DNA from: an uncultured Lachnospiraceae bacterium
Lineage (GTDB): Bacteria; Bacillota; Clostridia; Lachnospirales; Lachnospiraceae
Assembly (NCBI GenBank): GCA_910584115.1
Contig: CAJTYN010000012.1
Location: 10,994 to 20,025 of the forward strand
Direction of reading: 5' to 3'
DNA length: 9,032 bases
The translations under genes and the position numbers were made by a program. The notes under the pieces were generated by a model, which made no database searches, was not told the DNA's origin, and worked only from the letters and a program-made list of their open reading frames with translations. Positions 7,734-9,032 of this stretch are shown piece by piece (within the stretch, counting starts at the first letter, position 1; each line of letters begins with the position of its first letter).

Positions 7734-8423
7734 ATGGTGGATTTTGAAAATGAACATTTATCCATGATAGAACAATATGGATCCAGCGCATCAGATATAG
7801 AAAGGATCTTTTTTACAGGCAGATATCGGCTTAGCAAGAAGCATTATGCTCTGTTGGCAGTTCAGTCGATAACGATATTGTATTCATATTGGGAGGGATA
7901 TATACAGAGTTCTTTCAGACTTTATATCGAATATCTTAACTCATTAAACATCGACTTTGATATGTTATGTGATGAGCTGATCGTTTTTCATATGGATAAA
8001 ACATTCAAGCAGTTTAGAGAATATCCCAAAAAGACAAAACAAAAAATAAATTTTTATCGGAGTCTGCAGGAACATTTTAAGGAAAACCGACATAGTATCT
8101 ATCCAATAGTTGATACAGAAAGTAATGTAGGGTTTGAAGTTTTAAACAAATTGTTAAGGCAATTTTCTTTGGAAGAATTCCCGGAACATTGGGAGGGATA
8201 CACGTATCCTAATAGTAGTCTTAAGGAAATGTTGAGCGTTTTTATCAGATATAGGAATGGTGTGGCACATGGTGGGGATATTTCTTCTGAAGAGAGTATA
8301 ACACAAGAGGTATATTCAAAATATAGGAAGCTCATAAATGATCTGATGTATGCGATGCATGATAAATTTTTGAAAGGTATTCAGGAGCAGACGTATATGA
8401 AGCAGAATGAAAACTGTTTCTGA
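7734..8423 (+). CDS. HEPN-domain protein, predicted RNase (MAE_28990/MAE_18760-like)
   Basis: This 229-residue protein has the marks of a HEPN domain of the MAE_28990/MAE_18760 type. They are an N-terminal helical region with LLAVQSITILYSYWEGYIQ (40-58), a middle helical part, and near the C-terminus the catalytic-type motif IRYRNGVAHGG (171-181), which gives R174-N175-x3-H179. In characterised HEPN proteins this Arg and His form a metal-independent RNase site, used in toxins and abortive-infection systems. The start ATG follows AGGGAG (7723-7728) by 5 bases, and the gene begins 12 bases after the DUF262 stop, so the two are surely co-transcribed. Composition is AT-rich like its partner. Assignment to this HEPN subfamily rests on overall pattern and the partner gene. 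That it cleaves RNA, and what controls it, is inference. Confidence 0.8.
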   Translation: MVDFENEHLSMIEQYGSSASDIERIFFTGRYRLSKKHYALLAVQSITILYSYWEGYIQSSFRLYIEYLNSLNIDFDMLCDELIVFHMDKTFKQFREYPKKTKQKINFYRSLQEHFKENRHSIYPIVDTESNVGFEVLNKLLRQFSLEEFPEHWEGYTYPNSSLKEMLSVFIRYRNGVAHGGDISSEESITQEVYSKYRKLINDLMYAMHDKFLKGIQEQTYMKQNENCF

Positions 8424-8461
8424 TCAGATCTTACATAATCTTTATAAAAAAGTAAAGGTTC

Positions 8462-8506
8462 TCGGGGTTCAATCTGCGCGCGGTGGGGGAAGATCCGGAG
8501 GAAAAG
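8462..8506 (+). pseudogene. Relic of a BMP-type permease gene (about 15 codons)
   Basis: Bases 8463-8501 match 6071-6109 of permease 2 at 34 of 39 positions, including 20 identical bases (8474-8493 against 6082-6101). Read in the matching frame from 8462 the relic gives SGFNLRAVGEDPEEK, against AGLNLRAVGEDPAAA in the intact gene. Of the eight codons that differ, three are synonymous, and the RAVGEDP core is kept. That pattern suggests the fragment descends from a diverged functional paralogue rather than a fresh copy of the neighbour. A stop codon (8453-8455) closes the frame just upstream and nothing recognisable follows. It is not expressed as a protein on this evidence. Confidence 0.6.
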
Positions 8507-8514
8507 ATGATGAT

Positions 8515-8569
8515 AAAGAGAGGTGTCGGAGCCCGACTTTTTGCACCTCTCTTTGTCTGAGACTTTTTT
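8515..8569 (+). terminator. Nested hairpins between convergent HEPN and HxlR genes, probable terminator
   Basis: An outer perfect 11-bp stem pairs AAAGAGAGGTG (8515-8525) with CACCTCTCTTT (8544-8554). Inside, GTCGG (8525-8529) and CCGAC (8533-8537) form a 5-bp stem with a 3-base loop, directly followed by TTTTT (8538-8542), like a compact intrinsic terminator on the plus strand. A second T run lies at 8564-8569. On the minus strand the outer stem begins about 20 bases after the HxlR stop and could end that transcript too, though the T tract there is weak. A shared bidirectional terminator fits the convergent layout. Confidence 0.65.
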
Positions 8570-8573
8570 GCGG

Positions 8574-8906
8574 TCATGGATTTTTCATCGACTCTTTATA
8601 AGAGATCCCCCACGCTTCCATGGAGTCCATGATCGGGCGCAGGGTTTCTCCGAGCTCGCTCAAGGCGTATTCGACTCTCGGCGGGACTTCCGGGTATGCG
8701 GTCCGGGTGATGAGCCCGTCGCTCTCCAGGGAGCGCAGGCTGTCCGTCAATACCTTCTGGCTGATGCCTGTGAGGTCTTTCTTTAATTCATTAAAACGCC
8801 AGGGGCGCATCCGGAGATTTCGTATGATCAGCAGCTTCCATTTGCTGCCGATCAGGGCTACGGTCGTGGCGACCGGGCAGGCGGGCATTTCTTCTTTTGT
8901 CAACAT
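8574..8906 (-). CDS. HxlR-family winged-helix transcriptional regulator
   Basis: This 110-residue protein is a small DNA-binding regulator of the HxlR (MarR-like winged helix) family. The whole length fits the family: CPVATTVALIGSKWKLLII at 10-28, the RFNELKKDLTGISQKVLT recognition-helix region at 37-54, LRSLESDGLITR at 58-69, the wing with VEYALSELG at 78-86, and LRPIMDSMEAW at 89-99. Cys10 stands where several HxlR/HypR/YodB-type sensors carry the Cys that detects oxidants or electrophiles, so redox sensing is possible. GGAGG lies at 8914-8918 on the coding strand, 7 bases before the ATG at 8906, and a near-consensus promoter lies further upstream. These regulators usually control a divergent neighbour, often an oxidoreductase. 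Here any such neighbour would lie beyond the right edge. Composition is GC-rich, like the core genome. Confidence 0.93.
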   Translation of the reverse strand: MLTKEEMPACPVATTVALIGSKWKLLIIRNLRMRPWRFNELKKDLTGISQKVLTDSLRSLESDGLITRTAYPEVPPRVEYALSELGETLRPIMDSMEAWGISYKESMKNP

Positions 8907-8944
8907 ATCGGTACCTCCATGAGTTTGGATCTGGATGTTACATA

Positions 8945-8958
8945 CAGATTATAATCTG
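8945..8958. promoter_or_regulatory. Perfect 14-bp palindrome over the -10 box, candidate HxlR operator
   Basis: CAGATTATAATCTG is its own reverse complement. It covers the -10 box of the HxlR promoter and also presents TATAAT on the plus strand (8950-8955), although I find no good plus-strand -35 box at normal spacing. HxlR-family dimers bind short inverted repeats, so a bound dimer here would block the promoter. Autoregulation is inferred from position only. Confidence 0.5.
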
Positions 8959-8976
8959 ACAGGAGGATCCCGTCAA
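8948..8976 (-). promoter_or_regulatory. Near-consensus sigma-70 promoter of the HxlR gene
   Basis: Read on the minus strand, TTGACG (8976-8971) and TATAAT (8953-8948) are separated by 17 bases, matching the vegetative consensus at five and six of six positions. Transcription would begin near 8941 and give a leader of about 35 bases with GGAGG before the ATG at 8906. Confidence 0.75.
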
Positions 8977-8999
8977 GCGGGTGCGTGGGAGCCGTGGGC

Positions 9000-9032
9000 A
9001 TGTTGCCATATCTTCAGACGGAAGAAGAGCTG
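9000..9032 (+). other. Possible start of a divergent gene leaving the window
   Basis: An ATG at 9000, 8 bases after GGGAG (8987-8991), opens a frame reading MLPYLQTEEEL to the window end. A gene divergent from hxlR-type regulators is common. Eleven codons are too few to judge, and the minus strand is also open here to a TGA at 8973-8975 and could instead be the end of another gene. I cannot identify a product. Confidence 0.2.

Noticed and set aside
6535..8458. Similar AT-rich strings flanking the island (GATCTTA...TTTATAAA at 6535-6561 and 8427-8448) as direct repeats from insertion
   Set aside because: The match needs gaps and a similar GATCTTATAAAAA string also occurs at 983-995, far from the island. 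Low complexity explains it equally well.
8407..8601. Small plus-strand open frame after the HEPN gene
   Set aside because: It overlaps the HEPN 3' end, the permease relic and the terminator hairpins, lacks a ribosome binding site and has no recognisable protein features.

Overview
This window looks like chromosomal DNA from a Gram-positive anaerobe of the class Clostridia, probably Lachnospiraceae. Supporting signs are strong AGGAGG-type ribosome binding sites, a lipoprotein substrate-binding protein, and BMP-type nucleoside transporter genes of the Bacillus YufNOPQ kind. Most of the DNA is GC-rich (single 60-base samples reach about 60-70% GC). Genus cannot be fixed from the sequence alone.

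Layout. (1) 1-979: the 3' end of a polar amino acid ABC permease and its GlnQ/HisP-type ATPase, overlapping by 11 bases. (2) 1013-1597: a cytidylate-kinase-like P-loop protein, close behind and on the same strand. (3) 1626-6504: a complete BMP-family ABC importer, in the order lipoprotein, double ATPase, permease, permease. It lies 28 bases after the kinase-like gene. The last three genes are joined by ATGA stop-start overlaps, and a stable hairpin without a T tract separates the binding protein from the ATPase. I see no convincing terminator or promoter between 1 and 6504, so these genes could share transcripts. (4) 6505-8460: an AT-rich island (about 37% GC in a sampled line) on the same strand, with its own sigma-70-like promoter and two genes 12 bases apart. 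One encodes a DUF262 (ParB/GmrS-like) protein and the other a HEPN-domain predicted RNase with an intact RNxxxH motif. This is a candidate two-gene defence or toxin-type cassette. (5) 8424-8573: a short intergenic region with a roughly 40-base relic of a BMP-type permease gene, followed by nested terminator hairpins. (6) 8574-8906, minus strand: an HxlR-family regulator with a near-consensus promoter whose -10 box lies inside a perfect 14-bp palindrome. The window ends about 125 bases upstream of it.

How the genes work together. The BMP system should bring nucleosides (or a related purine-type compound) into the cell. The kinase-like gene in front of it may act on nucleotides, but that is inference from position. 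The DUF262-HEPN pair is unrelated in function and appears to have been inserted between the transporter operon and the HxlR gene. The permease-like relic at its right edge is the best physical trace of such a rearrangement.
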